14,040 bases of DNA from Bacteroidota bacterium (GTDB lineage: Bacteria > Bacteroidota > Bacteroidia > Bacteroidales > Tenuifilaceae), in assembly GCA_023406715.1 (NCBI GenBank), contig JAEXVC010000126.1:1-14040 (forward strand), written 5' to 3'. A program made the position numbers and the translations under genes. Of the stretch, positions 7,551-14,040 are shown piece after piece. Each line of letters begins with the position of its first letter. The first letter of the stretch is position 1. The notes under the pieces were generated by a model, which was not told where the DNA came from, ran no database searches, and was given only the letters and a program-made list of their open reading frames with translations.

Positions 7551-10472
7551 ATGAAAAAAAATTTACTAGTTTTTTTCTTTGCAATGGCAATTGTATTATC
7601 GTCATTCGCACAGAAAGGATTTAGAAACCCAGCAGCTGCTTACTGCGATTTGCTAGGGTATCGTTATGCGGTTAATACCGATAAAAGTGGAAACAAAGTT
7701 GGAACGTGCATTCTTCCAGATGGAAGAGAGGTAAATGCTTGGGATTTCTACAAGGGTAAAGTAGCCAAGGAGTACTCCTATGCTGCCCTAAAGGGATACG
7801 ACATTGAAACTGTTGTTGAAAAAGTTAACGGATACACTGTTGAAAAAGCAATGTGTGTTCGAACAAACAAGGGTTTTGATGAAAGTATCTCGTTGGAGGA
7901 GCTAATGGAACTAAACGGAGACAAACTCCAATTACAAGAAAAAACTGCCTCGGCAAACATCTATGAGCTAGCAAAAGAAAACCCCAACTTCAAAGCAACT
8001 AAGTCCCTCCCAACTTCATTCGACTGGAGAAGTTACAATGGACATTCATACATAGGTGCTGTACGCGACCAAGGGGGTTGCGGTTCTTGTTACTCTTTTG
8101 GCGCTTCGGCTTGCGCTGAGGGTACTTACAATTTCGCTACAGGCAAATACGACTCAAATACTGCCGATTTCTCGGAAGCATATATTGCTTGGTGTTTAAG
8201 CACAATGTCAGCATACAGCAGCCATTTCAGCGGATGTAATGGTGCCGACTACACATATTCAGAACTTCAGGCCTTGGTTGATGTAGGAACAATTAACGAA
8301 TCTTACTTCCCTTACACCGAGGCTGATAATCAATCATGTCCATCGGCAGCATCATCTGCACCAAAAACAAAATTCAATAATTGGTACAGGGTAGCTTGCT
8401 CTGATATTGATGCAATTAAAACTGCAATTATGACTTACGGTGTTGTAGATGCCGCCGTTTATGTAACTACATCGTTCCAAAATTATACTGGAGGAATTTA
8501 CTCTGACACCTATACTGCTTGCACAAGTAGTCCATGCTACGATACTCCTACAAACCATGCAATTGCATTGGTTGGCTGGGGATACGATGCAACTTACGGT
8601 GATTACTGGATACTACGAAACTCTTGGGGTAGTTCCTGGGGTGAGAGTGGTTATATGAGAATTAAGGCCACCTCTGCACGCGTAGCCTGCGAAGTTTGCT
8701 ATATGGTTTACCAAGATGATGGAACAACTGCTCCAACAGTAACTACCAACACAGTATCTTCAATCGCCGATAATTCAGCCGTTTGCGGTGGAAACATAAC
8801 ATCTAATGGTGGCGCAACTATTACCGCAAGCGGTATTGTTTATGCAAAAACCACCAGCCCAACCCTTACCAGCGGCACAGTTGTTTCTACATCTCCAACC
8901 ACAACATCTGGCTCATATAGTTTAACTATGAGCGGATTAACCACGGGCACAAAATACTACGTTCGGGCTTACGCAACCAATGCAAAAGGAACAAGCTATG
9001 GTGCAGAAAATTCATTTACTACAACGGGAGATCTTCCAATAGAGTACTGTACATCACAAGGAAACAACTATTCGTATGAATGGATTTCCAGTGTCACAAT
9101 AGGGTCTCTTACAAATGCATCAAGCGCTGCGGGTTATACGGACTTCACCGGAAAATCAGTTACGCTAGCTGCGGGTACTCCATACAACGTTTCGTTGGTT
9201 CCTGGCTTTGCCAGCACAACCTACAACGAGTATTGGAAAATCTTTATCGACCTTAACCACGATGGTGATTTTACAGACTCAAACGAAACTGTGTTTGATG
9301 CAGGTGCTTTAAGCAAAACAACCGTCACTGGCACATTAACAATTCCATCAGGAACAGCTGCTGTAACAACCAGAATGCGCGTTTCAATGAAGTACAATGC
9401 TTCGCAAACCTCATGTGAATCGTTCTCATATGGTGAAGTTGAGGATTACACGGTTGTAATAACAGGCGGCACTCCAGATACACAAGCTCCAACCGCTCCA
9501 ACCAACCTTGCGGCGTCGAGCGTAACGTCAACCTCAGCAACATTAAGTTGGACTGCCTCTACTGATAATGTAGGAGTTACAGGATACAACATTTACAAAA
9601 ACGGAACATTATTAACAACCTCAACAGGCACTTCTTACAGTGTAACCAGTTTATCTGCAGGAACAACATACTCTTTCTACGTAAATGCATACGATGCTGC
9701 AGGAAACGTTTCGGCCGCTAGTAGTACAATTAATGTAACTACACCAATTATCGAAAGTTACTGTGCATCAAAAGGAAATAATGTAACTTACGAATGGATT
9801 GACTTGGTTAAATTGAATACAATTAACAATGTAACTGCTGCCAATGGAGGTTATGGTAATTTCACAAGTCTTTCTACAGATTTAGGTAGAGGTACAAGCT
9901 ATACTATCTATTTTAGCGCAGGATTCAAGAGCACTAAATACACTGAATATTGGTATATATGGATCGATTATGATCATAGCGGTACATTCGAGAGTTCAGA
10001 ACTTATTAGCACCGGTTCTTCAAGCGCTTCAACTACGTTAAGCAAAACATTTACCGTACCTTCAACAGCAACTCTAGGTTCAACAAGAATGCGTGTAACC
10101 ATGAAGTACAACTCAGCTCCAACAGCATGCGAAACATTTAGCTATGGCGAGGTAGAAGACTATACAGTAAATATTACAGGAACCGCATCGATTAAAACTG
10201 AAGGTATAGAAGCAGAAGAACTTGGAAATGAACTTCCAACAAGCATTACGCTATATCCAAACCCTGCCAACAATACAATCAATATAAAACTTAACTGCGA
10301 GATGAACAACAACGCTGTCCATATTTACAACAGCACTGGCGCTCTTGTTAAGGTTGAAAAAATGAATGCTGATGTTAAGGAGATAGACATTACCGATCTT
10401 CCTGCAGGTATATATATTGTTAAGGTTGACGATCCTAAAGAGGCATTTACTGCTCGCTTTGTAAAGAAATAA
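7551..10472 (+). CDS. Secreted papain-family (C1) protease with DUF333 pro-region, Fn3/GEVED repeats and T9SS sorting domain
   Basis: A 973-residue protein. The signal peptide MKKNLLVFFFAMAIVLSSFA ends near residue 20 and fixes the start at ATG 7551, although the frame runs further up to a TTG at 7437. Residues 26 to about 90 form a DUF333-like module (NPAAAYC, LPDGREVNAWDFY), extended to about 150 as a probable pro-region. The papain domain (about 154-395) begins with LPTSFDWR and carries Q174 and C180 in DQGGCGSCYSF, H336 in NHAIALVGWGY and N357 in RNSWGSSWG, so the catalytic set is complete. Then come an Fn3-like module (about 398-495), GEVED (499-639), Fn3 (643-732), GEVED (737-877) and a type IX secretion tail from about 893 (ITLYPNPANN, DLPAGIYIVKV). 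It is probably exported through the outer membrane and processed. The substrate is unknown. Confidence 0.9.
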   Translation: MKKNLLVFFFAMAIVLSSFAQKGFRNPAAAYCDLLGYRYAVNTDKSGNKVGTCILPDGREVNAWDFYKGKVAKEYSYAALKGYDIETVVEKVNGYTVEKAMCVRTNKGFDESISLEELMELNGDKLQLQEKTASANIYELAKENPNFKATKSLPTSFDWRSYNGHSYIGAVRDQGGCGSCYSFGASACAEGTYNFATGKYDSNTADFSEAYIAWCLSTMSAYSSHFSGCNGADYTYSELQALVDVGTINESYFPYTEADNQSCPSAASSAPKTKFNNWYRVACSDIDAIKTAIMTYGVVDAAVYVTTSFQNYTGGIYSDTYTACTSSPCYDTPTNHAIALVGWGYDATYGDYWILRNSWGSSWGESGYMRIKATSARVACEVCYMVYQDDGTTAPTVTTNTVSSIADNSAVCGGNITSNGGATITASGIVYAKTTSPTLTSGTVVSTSPTTTSGSYSLTMSGLTTGTKYYVRAYATNAKGTSYGAENSFTTTGDLPIEYCTSQGNNYSYEWISSVTIGSLTNASSAAGYTDFTGKSVTLAAGTPYNVSLVPGFASTTYNEYWKIFIDLNHDGDFTDSNETVFDAGALSKTTVTGTLTIPSGTAAVTTRMRVSMKYNASQTSCESFSYGEVEDYTVVITGGTPDTQAPTAPTNLAASSVTSTSATLSWTASTDNVGVTGYNIYKNGTLLTTSTGTSYSVTSLSAGTTYSFYVNAYDAAGNVSAASSTINVTTPIIESYCASKGNNVTYEWIDLVKLNTINNVTAANGGYGNFTSLSTDLGRGTSYTIYFSAGFKSTKYTEYWYIWIDYDHSGTFESSELISTGSSSASTTLSKTFTVPSTATLGSTRMRVTMKYNSAPTACETFSYGEVEDYTVNITGTASIKTEGIEAEELGNELPTSITLYPNPANNTINIKLNCEMNNNAVHIYNSTGALVKVEKMNADVKEIDITDLPAGIYIVKVDDPKEAFTARFVKK
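9046..9469 (+). repeat. First GEVED module inside the protease gene
   Basis: It encodes a module starting YCTSQGNNYSYEWI, with an EYWKIFIDLNHDGDF calcium-loop-like segment and ending TRMRVSMKYN, GEVEDYTV. It is paired with the copy at 9760-10183. Confidence 0.7.
9760..10183 (+). repeat. Second GEVED module inside the protease gene
   Basis: It encodes YCASKGNNVTYEWI, EYWYIWIDYDHSGTF and TRMRVTMKYN, GEVEDYTV: the same module as at 9046-9469 but clearly diverged. That points to an older internal duplication with an Fn3 module between the copies. Confidence 0.7.
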
Positions 10473-10489
10473 AGACTTTAAGTTTAATT

Positions 10490-10518
10490 AGAAAGAGGCT
10501 AATTCTTAGCCTCTTTCT
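10490..10518. terminator. Terminator hairpin of the protease gene, overlapping the end of the convergent gene
   Basis: A 13-bp perfect stem (AGAAAGAGGCTAA / TTAGCCTCTTTCT) with a 3-base loop, followed on the plus strand by a T run through 10524. It begins 17 bases after the protease TAA. The stop codon and last codons of the minus-strand gene lie within the hairpin and T run. On the minus strand the tail is weaker. Confidence 0.85.
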
Positions 10519-10918
10519 TTTTTGGGTTCGAGCTCATTTCAAAGAGAAAATCCCCATTTTGCTCCATAAAATCTAACAATGGTATTTTCATTTGATAGCC
10601 AAGAGAATCTTTACATCGGCAAATTGCATAGCTAGAATGGATTAATGAATCAACGAAGTTTTCTGTTTCACAACCCTTAATTGCACAGTAAGAGTATTTT
10701 GTTCCACAAATACCTCTATAGAAAAACCACTCATCGCATTCGCTTCCATCTGGGAAAACACAAACTTTGTTCTGGTTGCCTAAACTATCAACCCTAATTT
10801 CTGATTTATAACCTAAGAATTTTACATAAACAGATGCAGGATTTGGTATAAATTTATTCTGCGATTTTACACCAACAAACAAAAATATGGCAATTGCTAA
10901 AAATATTATTTTTTTCAT
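10499..10918 (-). CDS. Small secreted protein homologous to the protease pro-region (DUF333-like)
   Basis: A 139-residue protein with a signal peptide MKKIIFLAIAIFLFVGVKS. The mature part aligns essentially without gaps to the N-terminal module of the neighbouring protease: NPASVY, LGYK, VFPDGSECDEWFFYRG, KYSY-AIKG, then LLDFMEQNGDFL against the protease's LEELMELNGDKL. NP falls at residues 26-27 in both. It stops where the protease's catalytic domain would begin and ends in a lysine-rich KKKEAKN tail. It has more cysteines than the protease module but lacks the latter's first Cys (YVKF against YCDL). Function unknown. By analogy with stand-alone propeptide-like inhibitors of papain-family enzymes it could inhibit or chaperone the protease, but it could also be a diverged duplicate of the pro-region with another role. 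The start ATG at 10918 fits the signal peptide and promoter. Confidence 0.8.
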   Translation of the reverse strand: MKKIIFLAIAIFLFVGVKSQNKFIPNPASVYVKFLGYKSEIRVDSLGNQNKVCVFPDGSECDEWFFYRGICGTKYSYCAIKGCETENFVDSLIHSSYAICRCKDSLGYQMKIPLLDFMEQNGDFLFEMSSNPKKKEAKN

Positions 10919-10936
10919 ACAACTATTTTATTTGCT

Positions 10937-10944
10937 CAAAGTTA
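10937..10944 (-). promoter_or_regulatory. -7 promoter element of the small DUF333-like gene
   Basis: The minus strand reads TAACTTTG, an exact TAnnTTTG match, ending 18 bases before the ATG. That implies a leader of about a dozen bases. The nearest TTTG upstream (10959-10962) is only 14 bases away, so the -33 element is poor or absent. Confidence 0.45.
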
Positions 10945-11053
10945 CGATGCTAATTCCACAAATGGAATGCTAAATAGTTTATTCTCAAAATCTTTTCATC
11001 AAAAATTTTTCTTAAAAGCTGTTAACTCATGTATAAAAGTGAATAATTAGCTG

Positions 11054-11061
11054 TACCTTTG
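11054..11061 (+). promoter_or_regulatory. -7 promoter element of typA
   Basis: TACCTTTG is an exact TAnnTTTG match, followed by GC, 21 bases before the typA ATG. Transcription would start near 11068. No clear -33 TTTG is visible. The position also rules out the upstream TTG at 11059 as the start codon. Confidence 0.55.
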
Positions 11062-11082
11062 CGCCCTCAAAAAAATTACACA

Positions 11083-12885
11083 ATGCAGGGTATAAGAAAT
11101 ATTGCGATAATTGCGCACGTGGATCATGGGAAGACCACCTTGGTGGACAAAATGATTATTCAGGGGAAACTTTTTAAAGATCACGAAAAGCCCGGCGAAC
11201 TAATTCTCGATAGCAACGATTTGGAACGAGAGCGCGGAATTACAATTCTTGCCAAAAACGTTTCGGTGGAGTACAAGGGTGTTAAAATTAACATTATTGA
11301 TACTCCCGGTCACTCCGATTTTGGTGGAGAGGTTGAGCGCGTACTCAATATGGCCGATGGGGTTCTGCTGCTTGTTGATGCGTTTGAAGGTACAATGCCT
11401 CAAACCCGTTTTGTACTTCAAAAAGCGCTCGCTTTAGGATTAAAACCAATTGTTGTTATTAACAAGGTAGATAAGCCTAACTGTCGTCCCGAAGTAGTTC
11501 AGGAGCAGGTTTTTGATCTAATGTTCAACCTTGATGCATCCGAAGAACAACTAAATTTCCCAACAATATACGGTAGTGCAAAGCAAGGATGGATGTCATC
11601 CGACTGGAAAAAACCAGCCACCGATATTACCGCCCTTCTCGATAAAATTGTGGAGTATGTTCCTGCCGCAAAGCAAATTAAGGGAACACCTCAACTTTTA
11701 ATAACATCATTGGATTACTCCAGCTATGTTGGCCGTATTGCAATTGGGAAATTGCACCGAGGCGAGTTAAACACAGGAATGGCGGTTTCATTAGCCAAAA
11801 CCGATGGACAGGTTATCAGAACAAGAATCAAAGAACTGCTTGTTTTCGAAGGATTAGGAAAACGCAAGGTTGATAAAGTAACATCGGGTGATATTTGCGC
11901 TTTGGTTGGTATAGAAAATTTTGAAATTGGCGATACAATTGCCGATATCGAAAATCCAGAACCGCTCCCAACAATTGCGGTTGATGAGCCAACAATGAGC
12001 ATGCTTTTCACCATTAACAACTCCCCTTTCTTTGGGAAGGATGGTAAGTTTGTAACATCGCGCCACCTAAAGGAGCGTCTCGACCGTGAGTTGGAGAAAA
12101 ACCTTGCTCTAAAAGTTGAGGCAACCGACTCTGCCGATTCGTTTATGGTTTATGGACGTGGAGTTCTTCACCTATCCGTACTTATTGAAACGATGAGACG
12201 CGAGGGTTATGAGTTACAGGTTGGACAACCTAAAGTAATCATTAAGATGGTTGGCGGAGAAAAATGCGAACCTATTGAATATATGACCATTGATTTACCC
12301 GAGGAAGTTTCTGGTAAAGCAATTGAACAGGTTACGCGCCGAAGGGGCACGCTATTAACCATGGAGCGCCGTAACGACAGAATTCACCTTGAGTTTGAAA
12401 TCCCATCGCGCGGTATTATTGGTCTAAGAAACATTCTACTTACCGCTACCGCTGGAGAGGCGGTTATTGCCCATAGAGTAAAAGGATTTGAACCATACCG
12501 TGGCGATATCGAAACCCGTGTAAACGGTTCGCTAATTGCCATGGAAAGCGGCATGTCATTCGCATACGCAATAAACAAACTACAGGATCGTGGACGTTTC
12601 TTTATTGATGAGCACGAAGAGGTTTATGCCGGACAGGTTATTGGCGAAAACACCCGTGCTGGCGATATGGTAGTGAATGTTACCAAATCGAAAAAGTTGA
12701 CCAATATGCGTGCTTCTGGTTCTGACGATAAATCGTTCCTTGCCCCACCGGTTAAATTCAGCTTGGAGGAAGCCTTGGAGTATATTCAGGAAGATGAGTA
12801 TGTGGAGATTACGCCAAAATCGATGCGTTTGCGCAAAATTTATCTAGATGAGAACGAGCGTAAACGTCGCGATAAGAATAGTTAG
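11083..12885 (+). CDS. typA: Translational GTPase TypA/BipA
   Basis: Ribosome-binding GTPase of the EF-G/LepA group, involved in 50S assembly and stress adaptation. The 600 residues match the family. The GTP-binding motifs are complete: G1 AHVDHGKTT (11-19), G2 RGITI, G3 DTPGH (73-77), G4 NKVD (127-130) and G5 GSAK. The translation-factor beta-barrel, the EF-G-like domains with GRGVLHLSVLIETMRREGYE, and the TypA-specific C-terminal part with VTKSKKLTNMRASGSDD follow. The start is ATG 11083, just behind an exact -7 element; an in-frame TTG at 11059 would overlap the promoter. It stands alone, divergent from the small secreted protein. Terminal residues RKRRDKNS are basic, as usual. Confidence 0.97.
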   Translation: MQGIRNIAIIAHVDHGKTTLVDKMIIQGKLFKDHEKPGELILDSNDLERERGITILAKNVSVEYKGVKINIIDTPGHSDFGGEVERVLNMADGVLLLVDAFEGTMPQTRFVLQKALALGLKPIVVINKVDKPNCRPEVVQEQVFDLMFNLDASEEQLNFPTIYGSAKQGWMSSDWKKPATDITALLDKIVEYVPAAKQIKGTPQLLITSLDYSSYVGRIAIGKLHRGELNTGMAVSLAKTDGQVIRTRIKELLVFEGLGKRKVDKVTSGDICALVGIENFEIGDTIADIENPEPLPTIAVDEPTMSMLFTINNSPFFGKDGKFVTSRHLKERLDRELEKNLALKVEATDSADSFMVYGRGVLHLSVLIETMRREGYELQVGQPKVIIKMVGGEKCEPIEYMTIDLPEEVSGKAIEQVTRRRGTLLTMERRNDRIHLEFEIPSRGIIGLRNILLTATAGEAVIAHRVKGFEPYRGDIETRVNGSLIAMESGMSFAYAINKLQDRGRFFIDEHEEVYAGQVIGENTRAGDMVVNVTKSKKLTNMRASGSDDKSFLAPPVKFSLEEALEYIQEDEYVEITPKSMRLRKIYLDENERKRRDKNS

Positions 12886-12895
12886 TTAAAATACT

Positions 12896-12943
12896 TGAAC
12901 AGGTTATTTAATCTGTGTTAAACGCATAAATTTTGACTGTTCA
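12896..12943 (+). terminator. Weak possible terminator after typA
   Basis: TGAACAG (12896-12902) and CTGTTCA (12937-12943) form a 7-bp stem with a 34-base loop, followed by an AT-rich tail with T runs at 12952-12969. The loop is long, so this may not be a real terminator. Confidence 0.25.
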
Positions 12944-12966
12944 TTTATATATTTTTGGTTCATTTT

Positions 12967-12995
12967 TTTGATTGTTTGTAATTTTTATAACTTTG
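12967..12995 (+). promoter_or_regulatory. Promoter of the yceD-rpmF-plsX unit
   Basis: TTTG at 12967-12970 and TAACTTTG at 12988-12995 (exact -7) are separated by 17 bases, slightly shorter than ideal. The predicted start site is near 13002, about 14 bases before the GTG start of the first gene. This supports the short leader and the GTG start. Confidence 0.55.
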
Positions 12996-13015
12996 CACGT
13001 TGTTTTTGAAGAGTT

Positions 13016-13549
13016 GTGGGAAACGTATTAAGCACATATTCAATTAATTTCAAGGGACTTAAGGTCGGAAAACATTCGTTTGAATTCGATTTAAACGATG
13101 ATTTTTTTGCTGAGTTTAAGGAAGGCGAAATTAGCAAGGGGCAGCTCAAGGCTGTTGTAAACCTAAATAAACAGAACCATTTGCTTGAGTTCAAAATCAG
13201 CATAAAGGGTTCGGTTGTGGTTGTTTGCGATAGGTGCTTAGAACTTTTCGAACTTCCAACAACCTTTAAAGGTGAACTGTTTGTTAAGATTGGTACCAAG
13301 GACGAGGAGAACGACGATGAAATTATCTTCCTGTCGGAAGAGGATTACGAGGTTAACCTTGCTCAGTACCTTTACGAAAGCGTGTGCTTGAGTTTACCAT
13401 TGCAACGTTACCATGGGTTAAATGGTACAAAGGCAAGCGATTGCGACAAGGAGATGATTTCGAAAATGAACATTGTAAACGAAGTAGAAAGCACCGACGA
13501 AGATATTGACCCTCGCTGGGCAGCACTAAAAAAATTGAAGAATAACTAA
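13016..13549 (+). CDS. yceD: YceD/DUF177 family rRNA accumulation protein
   Basis: A 177-residue cytoplasmic protein needed for proper 23S rRNA accumulation in other bacteria. Family features seen are an N-terminal beta region (FKGLKVGKHSFEFDL), a central CDRC motif (VVVCDRCLELFELP), an acidic stretch NDDEIIFLSEEDYEV, the YESVCLSLPLQRYHG block that is well conserved in this family, and a C-terminal DPRWAALKKLK. The start is GTG at 13016, chosen because the family N-terminus aligns there and no in-frame ATG precedes it. It sits 25 bases before rpmF, the family's standard neighbour, with which it is almost certainly co-transcribed. Confidence 0.9.
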   Translation: MGNVLSTYSINFKGLKVGKHSFEFDLNDDFFAEFKEGEISKGQLKAVVNLNKQNHLLEFKISIKGSVVVVCDRCLELFELPTTFKGELFVKIGTKDEENDDEIIFLSEEDYEVNLAQYLYESVCLSLPLQRYHGLNGTKASDCDKEMISKMNIVNEVESTDEDIDPRWAALKKLKNN

Positions 13550-13574
13550 GTTTTACTAATTAATAAGTTGAAAA

Positions 13575-13760
13575 ATGGCACATCCAAAATCAAAGATTTC
13601 CAAGCAGAGAAGAAATAAGCGTAGAACTCACTACAAAGCTAGTACACCTACTCTTTCAAACTGCTCAAACTGTGGTTCAGCTGTTGAGTATCACAGGGTA
13701 TGCCCAGAGTGTGGTTTTTACCGTGGAAAACAAGCAATTGAAAAGGCTGTTAACGCCTAA
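13575..13760 (+). CDS. rpmF: 50S ribosomal protein L32
   Basis: A 61-residue large-subunit protein located near the peptide exit region. The N-terminus is MAHPKSKISKQRRNKRRTH, typical of L32. The zinc-ribbon cysteines are intact (CSNC at 30-33 and CPEC at 43-46), so this is the zinc-binding form. It lies between yceD and plsX, as in many bacteria, with gaps of 25 and 29 bases. No Shine-Dalgarno sequence is evident. Confidence 0.97.
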   Translation: MAHPKSKISKQRRNKRRTHYKASTPTLSNCSNCGSAVEYHRVCPECGFYRGKQAIEKAVNA

Positions 13761-13789
13761 TTATATCAACCCTAATTAGCACACTAGTG

Positions 13790-14040
13790 ATGAGGATTGG
13801 TGTTGATGTTATGGGAGGAGACTTTGCACCCGATGCTGTAGTATCGGGTGCCGTTTTAGCCCTAAAGCATCTTAGTGCCGATGAGAGAATAGTTCTCTTT
13901 GGCAATCAGGACATCATTGTAAATCTTCTGCAAAAGGAAGGTGTTAGTCCTGACAATTTTGATATCATCCATACCTCCGAGGTAATTGAGATGGGCGATA
14001 ACCCATCAAAATCATTCGCTAAAAAAACCGACTCAAGCAT
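13790..14040 (+). CDS. plsX: Phosphate acyltransferase PlsX, 5' part (partial, runs off window)
   Basis: Converts acyl-ACP and phosphate to acyl-phosphate, the acyl donor for PlsY in phospholipid synthesis; a peripheral membrane protein. The first 83 codons are visible of an expected 310-350. The start MRIGVDVMGGDFAPDAVV is diagnostic. It continues with LFGNQDIIVNLL and HTSEVIEMGDNPSKSF, matching the family block before the substrate-binding region. The start is ATG 13790; a GTG immediately before it is less likely. It is part of the yceD-rpmF-plsX unit. Confidence 0.95.
   Translation, partial: MRIGVDVMGGDFAPDAVVSGAVLALKHLSADERIVLFGNQDIIVNLLQKEGVSPDNFDIIHTSEVIEMGDNPSKSFAKKTDSS

Noticed and set aside
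9325..9543. 72-codon frame opposite the GEVED/Fn3 region
   Set aside because: Antisense to a well-supported protein, with no recognisable motif.
11059..11082. In-frame TTG extension of typA
   Set aside because: It overlaps the exact TACCTTTG promoter element, and the family N-terminus starts at ATG 11083.
1..14040. tRNA, rRNA, CRISPR arrays, insertion sequences, phage genes
   Set aside because: No cloverleaf, repeat-spacer array, transposase or terminal inverted repeat was recognised on either strand.

Overview
The window looks like a chromosomal segment from an anaerobic or facultatively anaerobic member of the Bacteroidota, probably Bacteroidales-like. Several things point there: a T9SS-type C-terminal sorting domain and GEVED/fibronectin-type modules on a secreted protease; promoters of the Bacteroidota -33/-7 type (exact TAnnTTTG elements before several genes, with very short leaders and little Shine-Dalgarno signal); an AT-leaning base composition; and an oxygen-sensitive glycyl radical enzyme.

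Layout. (1) 1-1724 (+): the 3'-5' exonuclease and polymerase part of DNA polymerase I (polA), its 5' end lying outside the window. A shared hairpin at 1769-1792 separates it from the convergent pair pyrH-frr (3108-1798, -), UMP kinase and ribosome recycling factor. (2) 3200-6806 (+): a two-gene unit with its own promoter, a roughly 200-nt leader, a glycyl radical enzyme closest to trans-4-hydroxy-L-proline dehydratase, and its radical-SAM activase. (3) 6908-7210 (+): a decayed C-terminal remnant of a Bacteroidota-type purF, with an in-frame stop and no N-terminal catalytic or PRPP-binding part. It lies directly behind the radical-enzyme unit and marks an old rearrangement or insertion boundary. 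A strong terminator follows at 7304-7327. (4) 7551-10472 (+): a 973-residue secreted multidomain papain-family protease: signal peptide, DUF333-type pro-region, C1 peptidase, Fn3-like, GEVED, Fn3, GEVED and T9SS tail. Convergent to it is a 139-residue secreted protein (10918-10499, -) that is a stand-alone copy of the protease's N-terminal pro-region. The two genes share a 13-bp terminator hairpin that also encodes the end of the small protein. (5) 11083-12885 (+): typA/bipA, a ribosome-associated GTPase. (6) 13016-14040 (+): yceD (DUF177), rpmF and plsX, the conserved linkage of rRNA/ribosome assembly with phospholipid synthesis; plsX runs off the end.

How it works together. Most of the window is housekeeping (replication/repair, nucleotide metabolism, translation, lipid precursor synthesis). 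The accessory content is the radical-enzyme pair, which probably ferments a hydroxylated amino acid or related compound, and the protease plus its pro-region homologue. The protease could release peptides, and hydroxyproline from collagen-like proteins would be a natural substrate for the dehydratase, but that link is inference. The most distinctive features are the stand-alone pro-region protein, a candidate protease inhibitor or chaperone, and the purF scar.
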